A stretch of DNA of 64,000 nucleotides from Pseudoxanthomonas japonensis (GTDB lineage Bacteria; Pseudomonadota; Gammaproteobacteria; Xanthomonadales; Xanthomonadaceae), in contig NZ_PDWW01000024.1 in assembly GCF_010093445.1 (NCBI RefSeq), positions 1-64,000 on the forward strand. Reading direction: 5' to 3'. This document shows, piece by piece, positions 52,195-62,411 of this stretch. Position 1 is the first letter of the stretch, and the number at the start of each line of letters is the position of its first letter. The notes under the pieces are model-generated. The model saw only the letters and a list, made by a program, of their open reading frames with translations, ran no database searches and was not told the origin of the DNA. The translations under genes were made by a program, and so were the position numbers.

Positions 52195-53811
52195 TCAGGC
52201 CGCGGTACGGTAGTTGTCCTGCATCGGATAGGTCCGCGCATACAGGGCGAACGCCAGGGCTGCCACGAACGCAAAGCCGGCGAAGAAGAACATCAGGAAG
52301 GCGTTCTCCGTCCAGCCCTGCGACTGGATCCAGCCGATCACGGCCGGATCGCGGACACTGGCGTTGGTGAGCAGTACCCACAGGCCACCGAACGTGCTGG
52401 TCAGGTACCAGAACGCCATGATCACGCCCTTCATCGCCATCGGCGCCTGGCTGTAGGCGAACTCCAGCGCGGTCGCCGATACCAGCACTTCGCCGAAGGT
52501 CAGCAGCAGGTACGGCAGCGTCTGCCACGCCAGCGAGACCTGCTCGCCATTGTCCATCTGCAGCTGCAGCATGCCGGCGACGATCCACGACAGCGCGGAG
52601 ATCGCGATGCCCCAGCCCATACGGCGCAGCGCGGTGACGTTGAAGCCCATCTTCCGCAGCGCCGGGTACAGGACCAGGTTGTTGAACGGAATCAGCAGCA
52701 TGACCATCAGCGGGTTCAGCGCCTGCATCTGGGTGGCATCCTTCACAAGCCAGCTCGGCCACCACCACAGGTCGTGCGGGATCACCATCGCCTTGCCCTG
52801 GATGACCCACGTCGACGCCTTCTGGTCGAACAGCGACCAGAAAGGCGTGACCAGCGCAAACACGATCAGGATGCGCAGCACCGAACGCACGCCCTCGATG
52901 GCAGCATCGGGGTGCGAGCCGCGCGCGTTTTCCAACTGCAGCGACGCGCCGAAGCCGACACCGGCGATGATCGCGCCCAAGGCAAGACAGGCGGTGATGA
53001 CGAAGCCCCACGCATCGGGCCAGATGCCGACGCCTGCAAACTTCAGCGCCCACAGCGCCAGCATCACCACGGCGCCGATCATGCCCGTGGCAGCGACCAG
53101 CGTGCCGAAACCGAAGCCTTTGCCCAGCAACGCGCTGCGCACGATGGTGAGGAACGAGTCCGGATCGTTGCCGCGCGACGGCGGCACGTTGACGTACTTG
53201 TGGCGCCCCAGCCAGAAGATGAAGGTCGCGATGAACATCAGGATGCCCGGGATGCCGAACGCCCAGGCCGGGCCCCAGCTGCGCAGCACCAGCGGCATCA
53301 GCAGCGAGGCGAAGAACGAACCGAAGTTGATGATCCAGTAGAACGTGTCGAAGACCACCTTCGCCTTGCTCTTGTTCGTCTGGTCGAACTGGTCGCCACA
53401 GAACGTCACCACCAGCGGTTTGATGCCGCCGGAGCCCAACGCGATCAGGAACAGGCCCGTATAGAACCCGGTCGCGTTGCTTTCGAACAACGCCAGGCAC
53501 GCATGGCCCGCGCAGTAGATCAGCGAGAACCAGAGAACGGTGTTGTACTTGCCGAAATAGCGGTCCGACAGCCAGCCGCCCAGCAGCGGGAAGAAGTACA
53601 CGCCGATGACGAAGCTGTGGAACAGATCCTTGGCGGCGCCTTCGCGCGCGGCCTGGTCCGGCAGGTAGGCCAGCAGCACCGAGCTGATCAGGAACGGCAC
53701 CAGGATGTTGCGCATCCCGTAGAAGCTGAACCGCTCGCACGCCTCGTTGCCGATGATGTAGGGAATCTGGCGGGGCATGCGGCCCGGGTTGGCTTCTGCG
53801 GTCGTGCTCAT
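52195..53811 (-). CDS. POT-family proton-dependent oligopeptide transporter
   Basis: A 538-aa transporter of the PTR2/POT family with about 14 membrane segments. The TM1 motif is EACERFSFYGMRNIL (ExxERF), and GGWLSDRYFGKYNTV and the GSGGIKP (FTR-like region) are present. It imports di- and tripeptides, or other substrates, with protons. The ATG at 53811 follows a TCGGATG context without a strong ribosome site. The 138-base gap to the divergent M14 peptidase gene suggests shared regulation of peptide use. Confidence 0.93.
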   Translation of the reverse strand: MSTTAEANPGRMPRQIPYIIGNEACERFSFYGMRNILVPFLISSVLLAYLPDQAAREGAAKDLFHSFVIGVYFFPLLGGWLSDRYFGKYNTVLWFSLIYCAGHACLALFESNATGFYTGLFLIALGSGGIKPLVVTFCGDQFDQTNKSKAKVVFDTFYWIINFGSFFASLLMPLVLRSWGPAWAFGIPGILMFIATFIFWLGRHKYVNVPPSRGNDPDSFLTIVRSALLGKGFGFGTLVAATGMIGAVVMLALWALKFAGVGIWPDAWGFVITACLALGAIIAGVGFGASLQLENARGSHPDAAIEGVRSVLRILIVFALVTPFWSLFDQKASTWVIQGKAMVIPHDLWWWPSWLVKDATQMQALNPLMVMLLIPFNNLVLYPALRKMGFNVTALRRMGWGIAISALSWIVAGMLQLQMDNGEQVSLAWQTLPYLLLTFGEVLVSATALEFAYSQAPMAMKGVIMAFWYLTSTFGGLWVLLTNASVRDPAVIGWIQSQGWTENAFLMFFFAGFAFVAALAFALYARTYPMQDNYRTAA

Positions 53812-53949
53812 CCGATCTTCCGGTGAAAAAGTCCCGGAAGGGTACCGTATCCGCCCTCGGAGGGTCGAACCGCGCGGGTGCCCGATGGGGACTGGGACTG
53901 TCCGCGATTGCGCGGCATCATGCGCCCCTGCCCTGTTCAGGAATTTCCT

Positions 53950-55704
53950 ATGCTGCGACCGCTCTGCGCCTCCCTGCTGCTGGCCCTGATGCCGCTGGCG
54001 AACGCCCAACCTGCGTTGACCACGGTGTCCGAGCGCTCCGGCTTCCTCGAGACGGGTCGCTATGACGAAGTCACCGCGCTGTGCGATGCGTTCGCGCGCC
54101 AGTATCCGAAGGCGGTGCGCTGCACCACGTTCGGCACCACGCCCGAAGGACGTCCGATGAAGGCGCTGGTGGCCTCCACCAGTGGTGCGTTGACGCCGGA
54201 GCAGGCGCAGCGGCGAGGACTGCCGGTCGTGCTGATCCAGGGCGGCATCCATGCCGGCGAGATCGACGGCAAGGACGCGGGCTTCCTCGCGCTGCGCGAG
54301 GTACTGGAAGGCAAGGCTGCGCCCGGCACGCTCGACAACCTGGTGTGGGTGTTCGTGCCGGTCTTCAACGTCGACGGCCACGAACGCTTCGGCGCCTGGA
54401 ACCGACCCAACCAGCGCGGCCCGAAGGAAATGGGCTGGCGCACCACGGCGCAGAACTACAACCTCAACCGCGACTACCTAAAGGCCGACACGCCCGAGAT
54501 GCAGGCGATGCTGCACCTGGTGCAGCGCTGGGATCCGCTGGTGACCGTCGACCTGCACGCGACCAACGGCGCGCAGTTCGAACACGACATCTCGATCCAG
54601 GTCGAGCCCGTGCACGCCGGCGACGCGGGCCTGCGCAAGGCGGGACTGGCGCTGCGCACGGGCGTCATCGACGACCTGTCGAAGCAGGGCTCGCTGCCCC
54701 TGCCCTACTACCCCTCGTTCGTGGTGCAGGATGATCCGACATCCGGCTTCGAGGACAGCGTGCCGCCGCCGCGCTTCTCGCATGGCTATTACCTGCTGCG
54801 CAACCGCATCGCCATGCTGGTCGAAACGCATTCGTGGAAGGAATACCCGGTCCGCGTGCGCATCACCCGCAACACCGTGGTGTCGGTGCTGGACCATGTC
54901 GCCCGTGATGGCGCCGCCTGGCTGGCCGCGGCAAAGCAGGCCGATGTCGCCGCAGCGGCGCTGGGCGGCCAGCAGGAACCGCTGACCTATGTCGCGGCGC
55001 CGACCGCGCGCACCGTGGATTTCCGTGGCTACGCCTACACGCGTACGACGTCCGACGTTTCGGGCGCGTTGATGACGCGGTATGACGAGACCACGCCGCA
55101 GATCTGGAAGGTGCCGCTGAAGGACGACATCCGACCGGGTGTCGTTGTCGACGCGCCGAAGGCCGGTTATCTGGTACCCGCCGCCGATGCGGCGTGGGTG
55201 GCGGCCGTGCTGAAAACGCATGGTGTCGACTACCGCCTGCTAGGCAAAGCGTGGAACGGCGATGCGGAGGCGTTCCGCGCTAGCAAGAGCAGCTTCGGCG
55301 CCGGCTCGGTGGAAACCCACCAGCGGCTGACAGTGGAAGGCAACTGGCAGCACGAGATGCGCGGCGTGCCCACCGGCTCGCTGTTCGTGCCTATCGCACA
55401 GGCGAAGTCGCGCCTGGTCATGGCACTGCTGGAACCGCTGGCGCCCGACTCGCTGCTTGCGTGGGGGCGGTTCAACAACGCCTTCGAGCGCAAGGAGTAC
55501 ATGGAAGACTATGTCGCCGAAAGCGTGGCGCGCGAGATGCTGCGCGACCCGGCGTTGAAGGCCGAATTCGAGAAGAAGCTGCGCGAGGACAAGGCGTTCG
55601 CGGGCGATCCCACTGCGCGGCTGGAGTTCTTCTACCGCCGCCATCCTTCGTGGGATGAGCGCTATCAGCTGTATCCGGTCCTGCGCGTCGATACGGTGCC
55701 TTAA
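53950..55704 (+). CDS. M14-family zinc carboxypeptidase, exported
   Basis: A 584-aa protein with a signal peptide (cleavage after ANA, residue 19). The zinc ligands are His101 and Glu104 (GGIHAGEIDGKD) and His203 (DLHATNG). NYNLNRDY supplies the substrate-binding Asn-Arg, and VETHSWKEY is near the catalytic Glu. The C-terminal 250 residues are an additional domain. The enzyme probably trims peptides in the periplasm or medium. It is divergent from the peptide transporter gene. Confidence 0.9.
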   Translation: MLRPLCASLLLALMPLANAQPALTTVSERSGFLETGRYDEVTALCDAFARQYPKAVRCTTFGTTPEGRPMKALVASTSGALTPEQAQRRGLPVVLIQGGIHAGEIDGKDAGFLALREVLEGKAAPGTLDNLVWVFVPVFNVDGHERFGAWNRPNQRGPKEMGWRTTAQNYNLNRDYLKADTPEMQAMLHLVQRWDPLVTVDLHATNGAQFEHDISIQVEPVHAGDAGLRKAGLALRTGVIDDLSKQGSLPLPYYPSFVVQDDPTSGFEDSVPPPRFSHGYYLLRNRIAMLVETHSWKEYPVRVRITRNTVVSVLDHVARDGAAWLAAAKQADVAAAALGGQQEPLTYVAAPTARTVDFRGYAYTRTTSDVSGALMTRYDETTPQIWKVPLKDDIRPGVVVDAPKAGYLVPAADAAWVAAVLKTHGVDYRLLGKAWNGDAEAFRASKSSFGAGSVETHQRLTVEGNWQHEMRGVPTGSLFVPIAQAKSRLVMALLEPLAPDSLLAWGRFNNAFERKEYMEDYVAESVAREMLRDPALKAEFEKKLREDKAFAGDPTARLEFFYRRHPSWDERYQLYPVLRVDTVP

Positions 55705-55719
55705 GGCCGTACGGCTGTC

Positions 55720-55812
55720 GTAGGAGCGACGTCAGTCGCGACCGCGAACCACCAGCGTTGGCAAATTTCGCCGACGCGTCAGGCGTGCGGTCGCGACTCA
55801 CGTCGCTCCTAC
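55720..55812. repeat. GTAG-type REP pair in inverted orientation (BIME)
   Basis: Two 26-base REPs starting with GTAGGAGCGACGT face each other at 55720-55745 and 55787-55812, with one mismatch between them and 41 bases of spacer. This is the SMAG-type REP known from Stenotrophomonas. It lies between the convergent stops of the M14 peptidase and GST genes and may stabilise both transcripts. Confidence 0.88.
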
Positions 55813-55831
55813 AGAAGAGCAGAAATCCCGC

Positions 55832-56584
55832 TCAAGCAAGCCGCCGCAGCCCATACCGCGGCGACGCATTGCCATAGGTGGTGTCGGTAAGCGGCGCCCC
55901 CATCGCCGCCAGCACCGCGCGCTGCTCCGGCAGCGGTGTCCGCAGCATCGCGTCCTCGTACGTCGCCAGCGTGCGGAACGCGGGCAGCGCCCATGCGCGC
56001 TCGAGAAGCGCGGCGACCCGCGGCCAGCGCCCCGCGTCCACCTGGTAGCGCACGAACACGGCATTGCGGAAGAACGCCGCGAGACTGATGTCGGCAATGG
56101 ACAGCTCGCCGAAGACCCATCCCTGTTCCGGCAGCTGCGCCTCCAGATAATCCAGCGCGACCGGGAGTTCCTCTTCGCGCGCCTTGCGCACGACGTCCTC
56201 GTCGGTACCTTCGTTGAACAGGAAGCGGCGCACGCCCTTCTGGAAGAACATGCGCCACACGATGACGTCGCCGAGTTGGGAATCGGCGTACTCCTCCAGC
56301 CAGCGCGCCTTCGCCCGCCGCACTGCATCGGCGGGATACAGCGGGACCTCCGGGAAGCGGTCCTGCAGGTACTCGCAGATGACGGTGGAATCATTGAGCA
56401 CCAAGTCGCCATCGAGCAGCACCGGGATGCGTCGAAGTGGGCTGAGGCGGCTGAACTCCTCGTTGCCGACGAAAGGCGCGATCGGATCGATGCGGTACGG
56501 GATGCCCTTCAGCTCCAGGCAGACCAGCACCTTGCGCACGTAAGGCGACAGGGGGCTGCCGATGATGGTCAGGGGCTCACTCAT
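55832..56584 (-). CDS. Glutathione S-transferase family protein
   Basis: A 250-aa GST. The N-terminal thioredoxin-like domain is LTIIGSPLSPYVRKVLVCLELKGIPY (Ser in SPLSPY is at the active-site position), with the cis-Pro and glutathione motif RRIPVLLDGDLVLNDSTVICEYL. The C-terminal all-helical domain follows (FGELSIADISLAAFF). The substrate is unknown. It runs convergent to the M14 gene, with the GTAG REP pair between. Confidence 0.9.
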   Translation of the reverse strand: MSEPLTIIGSPLSPYVRKVLVCLELKGIPYRIDPIAPFVGNEEFSRLSPLRRIPVLLDGDLVLNDSTVICEYLQDRFPEVPLYPADAVRRAKARWLEEYADSQLGDVIVWRMFFQKGVRRFLFNEGTDEDVVRKAREEELPVALDYLEAQLPEQGWVFGELSIADISLAAFFRNAVFVRYQVDAGRWPRVAALLERAWALPAFRTLATYEDAMLRTPLPEQRAVLAAMGAPLTDTTYGNASPRYGLRRLA

Positions 56585-56635
56585 GTGTCTGCTCCTCCGT
56601 GGACGGAGGCAGCGTGCGCATGCGGCGAGTCGCGG

Positions 56636-57517
56636 TCAACCCAGCGCGGTATCCAGCGCCATCATCAGGCAGAAGCCGATCGCCAGGCCCAGTGACGCCG
56701 TCGTGCCGTGGCCATGGCGGTTCGACTCCGGAATCACGCTGTGCCCGACCGCGATGAGCATGGCCCCCGCCGCAAACGCCAGACCCCACGGCAGCAACAT
56801 CGCGGAGAACGCTACCGCCCATGCGCTCAGGACCGCCGCGACCGGTTCCGCCACGCCCGACAGAGCACCGATGAAGACCGCCTTGCTGCGCGCCATGCCG
56901 GCACCGGCGAGGATCAGCGCGACCACCAGCCCTTCCGGCACGTCCTGCAGCGAGATGCCCATCGCCAGGCCTTCCGCCCCGCTCAAGCCACCGCCGGCCG
57001 CGACGCCGACCGCCATGCCCTCCGGCACGTTGTGCAGCACGATGGCCAGCACGAACAGCATGACCCGCGACGGCACCAGATGCCGGTTCGCGTCGCGTGG
57101 ATCCTCCACGCTACTCCGGTCCAGCGCCAGCAGCGCGAGTGCGCCCGTCATCACGCCGGCGCTGATCAGGCCGGCCGCGCCCCAGGCCGAATAGCCCGCG
57201 CGCGTCGCCGCATCGAGTCCCGGCAACACCAGCGAAAATGCAGTCGCCGCCAGCATCACGCCCGCGCCGAACCCGAGCAGGCCGTCCGCCAGTTGCTGCG
57301 GCAGCCGCTTCACCGCCCAGACCGGCATCGCACCCACTGCCGTGGCCAGCGCGCACAGCGCACCACCGCGCAGCGCGCGGCGCATGCCATCGGCATCGTC
57401 CACGGGAATCGTCGCGACCAGCCACGACGAGACCACCACGATCGACAGCACGGCGACCACGAATGGCCACGCTGTCGGTGCACGGATATAAGCGAACGGC
57501 TGCAGGACGCGATTCAT
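56636..57517 (-). CDS. ZIP-family metal transporter
   Basis: A 293-aa polytopic membrane protein with eight predicted helices. The metal-binding TM4/TM5 motifs are HNVPEGMAVG and QDVPEGLVVAL (His replaced by Gln at the second HxxPEG, as in GufA-like members). A hydrophilic loop (SSVEDPRDANRHLVPSR) lies between TM3 and TM4. ZIP proteins import zinc, iron or manganese into the cytosol. It precedes the GST gene by about 50 bases in the same direction. Confidence 0.92.
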   Translation of the reverse strand: MNRVLQPFAYIRAPTAWPFVVAVLSIVVVSSWLVATIPVDDADGMRRALRGGALCALATAVGAMPVWAVKRLPQQLADGLLGFGAGVMLAATAFSLVLPGLDAATRAGYSAWGAAGLISAGVMTGALALLALDRSSVEDPRDANRHLVPSRVMLFVLAIVLHNVPEGMAVGVAAGGGLSGAEGLAMGISLQDVPEGLVVALILAGAGMARSKAVFIGALSGVAEPVAAVLSAWAVAFSAMLLPWGLAFAAGAMLIAVGHSVIPESNRHGHGTTASLGLAIGFCLMMALDTALG

Positions 57518-57937
57518 GCGCTTGCTCCATGCTCCGGTGAGGCCTCGATGCCGATACTAGTTCCGCGCAGGGGCCGACGCTCGTCGCAAAACTGAATCGC
57601 CGTGACCGCCGCTCCTGATCGCTTGTTTCGCCGGGGCGTACTGCCAGTTCGCATCGGACGACGATGGGTTCCCCTTCATGTCCCCAACACCGGCCGGCAG
57701 GCCACATGCACGAGGGAACGCAGTGCTCGAGCATTGAACCGGCGAGCGGTGCGGCCTTCGCGATGCAGGCATCCACTCGCGGATCGTGAGGTGACGGGAC
57801 GGCACTTTCAGGAGTCGCGCCACGGTAGCGCGTCACCGTGCCGCCGTCCGCGTAATGCCGTTTCCCGCGTTGACGAACCATTACGTCCGCCATCGCTAAG
57901 CTGGCGGCCCGCCACCGGACCAGAAGGAGCGCGTGCG
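57518..57937. other. 420-base intergenic region
   Basis: No gene is supported. It contains a 7-bp inverted repeat CGTAATG/CATTACG (57851-57857, 57879-57885) overlapping a possible -35 TTGACG (57870-57875) ahead of the lipoprotein gene; no clear -10 was found. AAGGAG lies at 57923-57928. Confidence 0.4.
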
Positions 57938-58717
57938 ATGTTCCGTCCCCTGTTGACCACCGCCTGCCTGCTCGCGCTCGCGGCCTGCCAGTCGCCGGCC
58001 TCTGCGCCCACATCCGGCGATACGCCTGCCGCGCCGCAATCCGCGGCCACGATAGAGGGGCGCGCTGTCTATCTCGAACGCATTGCGCCACCGCCCGGCG
58101 CGATCCTCAGCGTGCAGTTGATCGACAACCAGTTGGCCGACACGCCTGCCGCCGTCATCGCCAGCGCCGACTTCACCGATGTCAAAGGTCCTCCGTTCGC
58201 CTTCTCCCTGCCCTACGATCCCGCCAAGCTGCGGCCGAACGGCCTTTACGGCCTGCACGCCGGCTTGCGCGATGCGCAGGGCACGCTGTGGTTCGTGACC
58301 GACACGCGCGTACCGGTGACGCCGGGTTCCTCCGCGCCGGTGGAGTTCCGCATGGTGCGAGCCGGCGGCGATCCGGTGGCGCCGGTGGCCGGCACGCCGT
58401 GGGAGCTGGCCAGGGCGCGTGGCAGTGTTTTCCGCGGCATCGGCACCGAACCCGGCTGGTCGGTGGAGGTCGGCGACGGTGCGACGCCCCGCGTGTCCGC
58501 CGACCTGGACTACGGCGAACGCAGGATCGAGGTCGCCCGTGCGAACAAGACCTCCGATGGCTACGTCGGCAGCACCGGCGATGGGCTGGCCGTGTCGCTG
58601 ACGATGAAGAAGGAATCCTGCAGCGACGGCATGAGCGATATCGAGTATCCGGCCTCGGCGATCCTGACCATCGCCGGCAAGACCTACCGCGGCTGTGGCC
58701 GCTTCCTGACGGAATGA
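57938..58717 (+). CDS. YbaY/YscW-type lipoprotein fused to a COG3650-like domain
   Basis: A 259-aa lipoprotein (lipobox LAAC, Cys17). Residues about 35-150 (GRAVYLERIAPPPGAILSVQ, VRIP-type strands, PFAFSLPYDPAKL) match the YbaY/YscW lipoprotein fold. Residues about 160-259 (FRGIGTEPGWSVEVG, CSDGMSDIEYPASAIL, GKTYRGCGRFL) match the COG3650 C-terminal module of predicted envelope proteins. The start follows AAGGAGC. The next gene, an exported ribonuclease, starts only 7 bases later. Confidence 0.85.
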   Translation: MFRPLLTTACLLALAACQSPASAPTSGDTPAAPQSAATIEGRAVYLERIAPPPGAILSVQLIDNQLADTPAAVIASADFTDVKGPPFAFSLPYDPAKLRPNGLYGLHAGLRDAQGTLWFVTDTRVPVTPGSSAPVEFRMVRAGGDPVAPVAGTPWELARARGSVFRGIGTEPGWSVEVGDGATPRVSADLDYGERRIEVARANKTSDGYVGSTGDGLAVSLTMKKESCSDGMSDIEYPASAILTIAGKTYRGCGRFLTE

Positions 58718-58724
58718 TGCCCGC

Positions 58725-59294
58725 ATGAGTCGACGTTCCCGCGCACGCCGCCAGAGCCGCCAACGCCTCCCCCTGTTCGCCTTTTTCGCACTGCTGGTCC
58801 TGGGTGCGGGCGCCTGGTGGTGGTCGCAGCGCGACGAGGCGCCCGCTGCACCGGTCGCCGCCAGCGAGCGGGCACCCGACCCGAAGCACACCAGCGCCGT
58901 GCTGGCACTGCCTCCGGTGGAGCAGACGCGCCCGGGCGTGCTTGCCGGCGAGGTCCCCGACGTGGCGCCCACCGCGGCACCCGCAGCGCAGCGCAGCACG
59001 GATGCGCTGCCCGCCTTCCTGCCGGCGGAAGCCCGTGCAACCCTGGACCTGATCCAGCGCGGCGGACCGTTCCCGCATCGCCAGGATGGCAGCGTCTTCC
59101 AGAACCGCGAGGGACGGCTGCCGCGCCAGACGCGCGGCTACTACCACGAGTACACCGTCGACACGCCCGGGTTGGACCATCGCGGCGCACGTCGCATCGT
59201 CACCGGTGGCAAGCCGCCCCGCGAGTACTACTACACCGACGACCACTACGAGAGCTTCCGCCGGTTCGAGATCGGCCGCGGGGACGCGCCATGA
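58725..59294 (+). CDS. Exported RNase Sa/barnase-type ribonuclease
   Basis: A 189-aa protein. A basic N-terminus and one hydrophobic segment (about 15-32) give export or anchoring; residues 33-95 are an Ala/Pro-rich linker. Residues 96-183 closely match microbial guanyl-specific ribonucleases: LPAEARATLDLIQRGGPFPH, GSVFQNREGRLP, YYHEYTV, RGARRIVTGG, YYYTDDHYESF. The catalytic triad is Glu142, Arg157 and His174. Its stop overlaps the start of a barstar gene, the expected intracellular inhibitor. It could be a secreted RNase, a competition toxin or a nutrient scavenger. Confidence 0.93.
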   Translation: MSRRSRARRQSRQRLPLFAFFALLVLGAGAWWWSQRDEAPAAPVAASERAPDPKHTSAVLALPPVEQTRPGVLAGEVPDVAPTAAPAAQRSTDALPAFLPAEARATLDLIQRGGPFPHRQDGSVFQNREGRLPRQTRGYYHEYTVDTPGLDHRGARRIVTGGKPPREYYYTDDHYESFRRFEIGRGDAP

Positions 59295-59725
59295 GCGAAT
59301 CCGGCTTCGACCCCGGCCTCGCCGATCCCGCACGCGCAGGCGTGTTTTTCGTCACCGAGGACGATCTGGGGCCGTTGTCCGCCGTCGGTCGGGATGCCGG
59401 CCTGCTCGCGCGCCGCATCGACCTGTCCGGCTGCGACACCAAGTCCGCCCTGCTGCTGCGTATCGCCACCGTGCTGGACTTCCCGCAGACGTCCGGCCGC
59501 AACTGGGACGCGCTGTCCGACAGCCTGCGCGACCTGTCCTGGCTGGAAGCGCCGGGCTACGTGCTGCTGTTCGAACAGGCCCACGAACTGCGCGACCGTG
59601 CCGAGGCCGACTTCGACACCCTGCTCGACATCCTCGATGAAGCGTCGCAGTCGTGGGCCTCGGATGACGTGCCGTTCTGGGCCTTCATCGCGCTGCCGGA
59701 CGAGGACTTCCCCGACCTGCAGTGA
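59291..59725 (+). CDS. Barstar-family ribonuclease inhibitor
   Basis: A 144-aa cytosolic protein with the barstar core: DLSGCDTKSALLLRIATVLD, FPQTSGRNWDALSDSLRDLSWL and the C-terminal strand. The barnase-contacting helix residues correspond to Asn71-Trp72-Asp73 and Asp77. It has about 40 extra N-terminal residues compared with Bacillus barstar. Its ATG overlaps the stop of the ribonuclease gene (ATGA), which ensures coupled synthesis of inhibitor and enzyme. Confidence 0.93.
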   Translation: MSESGFDPGLADPARAGVFFVTEDDLGPLSAVGRDAGLLARRIDLSGCDTKSALLLRIATVLDFPQTSGRNWDALSDSLRDLSWLEAPGYVLLFEQAHELRDRAEADFDTLLDILDEASQSWASDDVPFWAFIALPDEDFPDLQ

Positions 59726-59754
59726 CCGTCCCGGCAGTGGCCGCGCCGATCTGC

Positions 59755-59760
59755 GAAAAT
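59755..59760 (+). promoter_or_regulatory. Possible -10 (GAAAAT) directly before dbpA
   Basis: GAAAAT ends 5 bases before the ATG, the same geometry as the TACAAT before the MFS gene, and no ribosome site is present. A leaderless transcript is possible. Confidence 0.35.
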
Positions 59761-59765
59761 GCCGC

Positions 59766-61142
<1,377 letters not shown>

Positions 61143-61147
61143 ACACC

Positions 61148-61228
61148 CGTCGTCCCAGCGTACGCTGGGACCCATTTGCTCTTGCCTTGCTGAAAGACAA
61201 TGGATTCCAGCTTGCGCTGGAATGACGA
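61148..61228. repeat. Single two-palindrome REP unit downstream of dbpA
   Basis: One copy with dyad A (arms GTCCCAGCGTA/TACGCTGGGAC type) and dyad B (ATTCCAGC/GCTGGAAT), 81 bases long, in the same order and orientation relative to the upstream gene as arrays 1 and 2. Confidence 0.92.
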
Positions 61229-61266
61229 CACCGGATCCCGCACCCGTCATCGTGGTGACCGCACAA

Positions 61267-61299
61267 ACAAAAACGCCGGCGCTTGCGCACCGGCGTTTT
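61267..61299 (-). terminator. Terminator of the cold-shock gene
   Basis: On the reverse strand a 10-bp stem (AAAACGCCGG/CCGGCGTTTT) with a small inner GC hairpin is followed by TGTTTGTGC. Confidence 0.88.
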
Positions 61300-61325
61300 C
61301 TTGAACCGAAGGGTTCAGGGCTGGA

Positions 61326-61535
61326 TTACAGCGCCTGCACCTGGTCGGCCTGCATGCCCTTCTGGCCCTGCACGGCGACGAAGGAGACCGCCTGGCCTTC
61401 CTTCAGCGACTTGAAGCCATTGCCCTGGATCGAGCGGAAGTGCACGAACAGGTCGGGGCCGCTCTGCGGGGTGATGAAGCCGAAGCCCTTGGCGTCGTTG
61501 AACCACTTGACGGTACCGGTCTGACGATCAGACAT
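61326..61535 (-). CDS. Cold-shock domain protein (CspA family)
   Basis: A 69-aa OB-fold nucleic-acid-binding protein. RNP1 is KGFGFITP and RNP2 is LFVHF, within [20 protein letters not shown] at the start. AGGAG lies 10 bases before the ATG. It probably acts as an RNA chaperone. The untranslated leader appears long (see the region upstream), as is usual for cold-shock mRNAs. Confidence 0.95.
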   Translation of the reverse strand: MSDRQTGTVKWFNDAKGFGFITPQSGPDLFVHFRSIQGNGFKSLKEGQAVSFVAVQGQKGMQADQVQAL

Positions 61536-61849
61536 CTTTACTAACTCCTGAAACATGGATGAAAGGACCACAACCCCGGCATGTGACCGGGACGGGACTG
61601 GGTTTGCAGGCGTTGGTAAAGCGGGAAGATGTAGCAGATGTATCTACCGCATCAGGCTCACGATTCACGGTGACCCTGGCAAGCACAGTGCCGCGCACTC
61701 TACCGGGGTTTTCACGTAAAAGCGAATCCCTGCCCTGCAGAACCTGAACAGGGGTCCTGCGCGTTCCCCGGTAACCGGTTGCGGCTGGCGCCGCCCGGCG
61801 CTCCGTGGCGGCCAGCGTATGATGGCGCCCCTTTTGCCGAACCCCCGCC
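61536..61849. other. 314-base gap holding the cold-shock leader and the yaeQ promoter region
   Basis: On the reverse strand a -10-like TAGAGT (61697-61702) would give a 5' untranslated leader of about 155 bases for the csp gene. On the forward strand TATGAT (61818-61823) could serve the YaeQ gene. Both are weak predictions; no gene is seen. Confidence 0.4.
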
Positions 61850-62407
61850 ATGGCGCTCAAGTCCACCGTCGTCAAAGCCGAACTGCAGATCAGCGACATG
61901 GACCGGCATTACTACGGTACCCACGCGCTGACCCTGGCCCAGCACCCGTCCGAGACGGACGAGCGGCTGATGGTCCGGCTGCTGGCATTCGCCCTGTTCG
62001 CCGCCGACCGCCTCGAGTTCGGCAAGGGACTGAGCAACGAGGAAGAACCCGACCTGTGGCGCAAGGACTACACGGGGCTGATCGAACAGTGGATCGACCT
62101 GGGCCAGCCGGACGAATCGCGCATCCGCAAGGCTTGCGGCCGTGCCAACGAGGTCGTGGTCGTCAACTACGGCGGCCGCGCTGCCGACCTCTGGTGGGAC
62201 AGGAATGCGGCACTGCTCGCACGCCATCGCAACCTGACCGTGCTCGACATCGCCACCGAATCCGTGGACGCGTTGACCGCCCTGATGGTCCGCAGCATGC
62301 GCTTCAGCGTGATGATCCAGGACGGCGAGATGCAGTGGATGACCGACGACCAGCTGGTCGCCATCACGCCGGCCATCCGCCAGGCGGGTCTCGCCCGCGC
62401 TGCCTGA
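61850..62407 (+). CDS. YaeQ family protein
   Basis: A 185-aa protein of the YaeQ family, recognised by the N-terminus MALKSTVVKAELQISDMDRHYY, HPSETDERLMVRLLAFALFA, the NEEEPDLW segment and the late NYGGRAADLWW. YaeQ has a PD-(D/E)XK nuclease-like fold, with an unclear function. Length is typical. The BaiN-like gene starts 4 bases after the stop. Confidence 0.94.
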   Translation: MALKSTVVKAELQISDMDRHYYGTHALTLAQHPSETDERLMVRLLAFALFAADRLEFGKGLSNEEEPDLWRKDYTGLIEQWIDLGQPDESRIRKACGRANEVVVVNYGGRAADLWWDRNAALLARHRNLTVLDIATESVDALTALMVRSMRFSVMIQDGEMQWMTDDQLVAITPAIRQAGLARAA

Positions 62408-62411
62408 CCAC

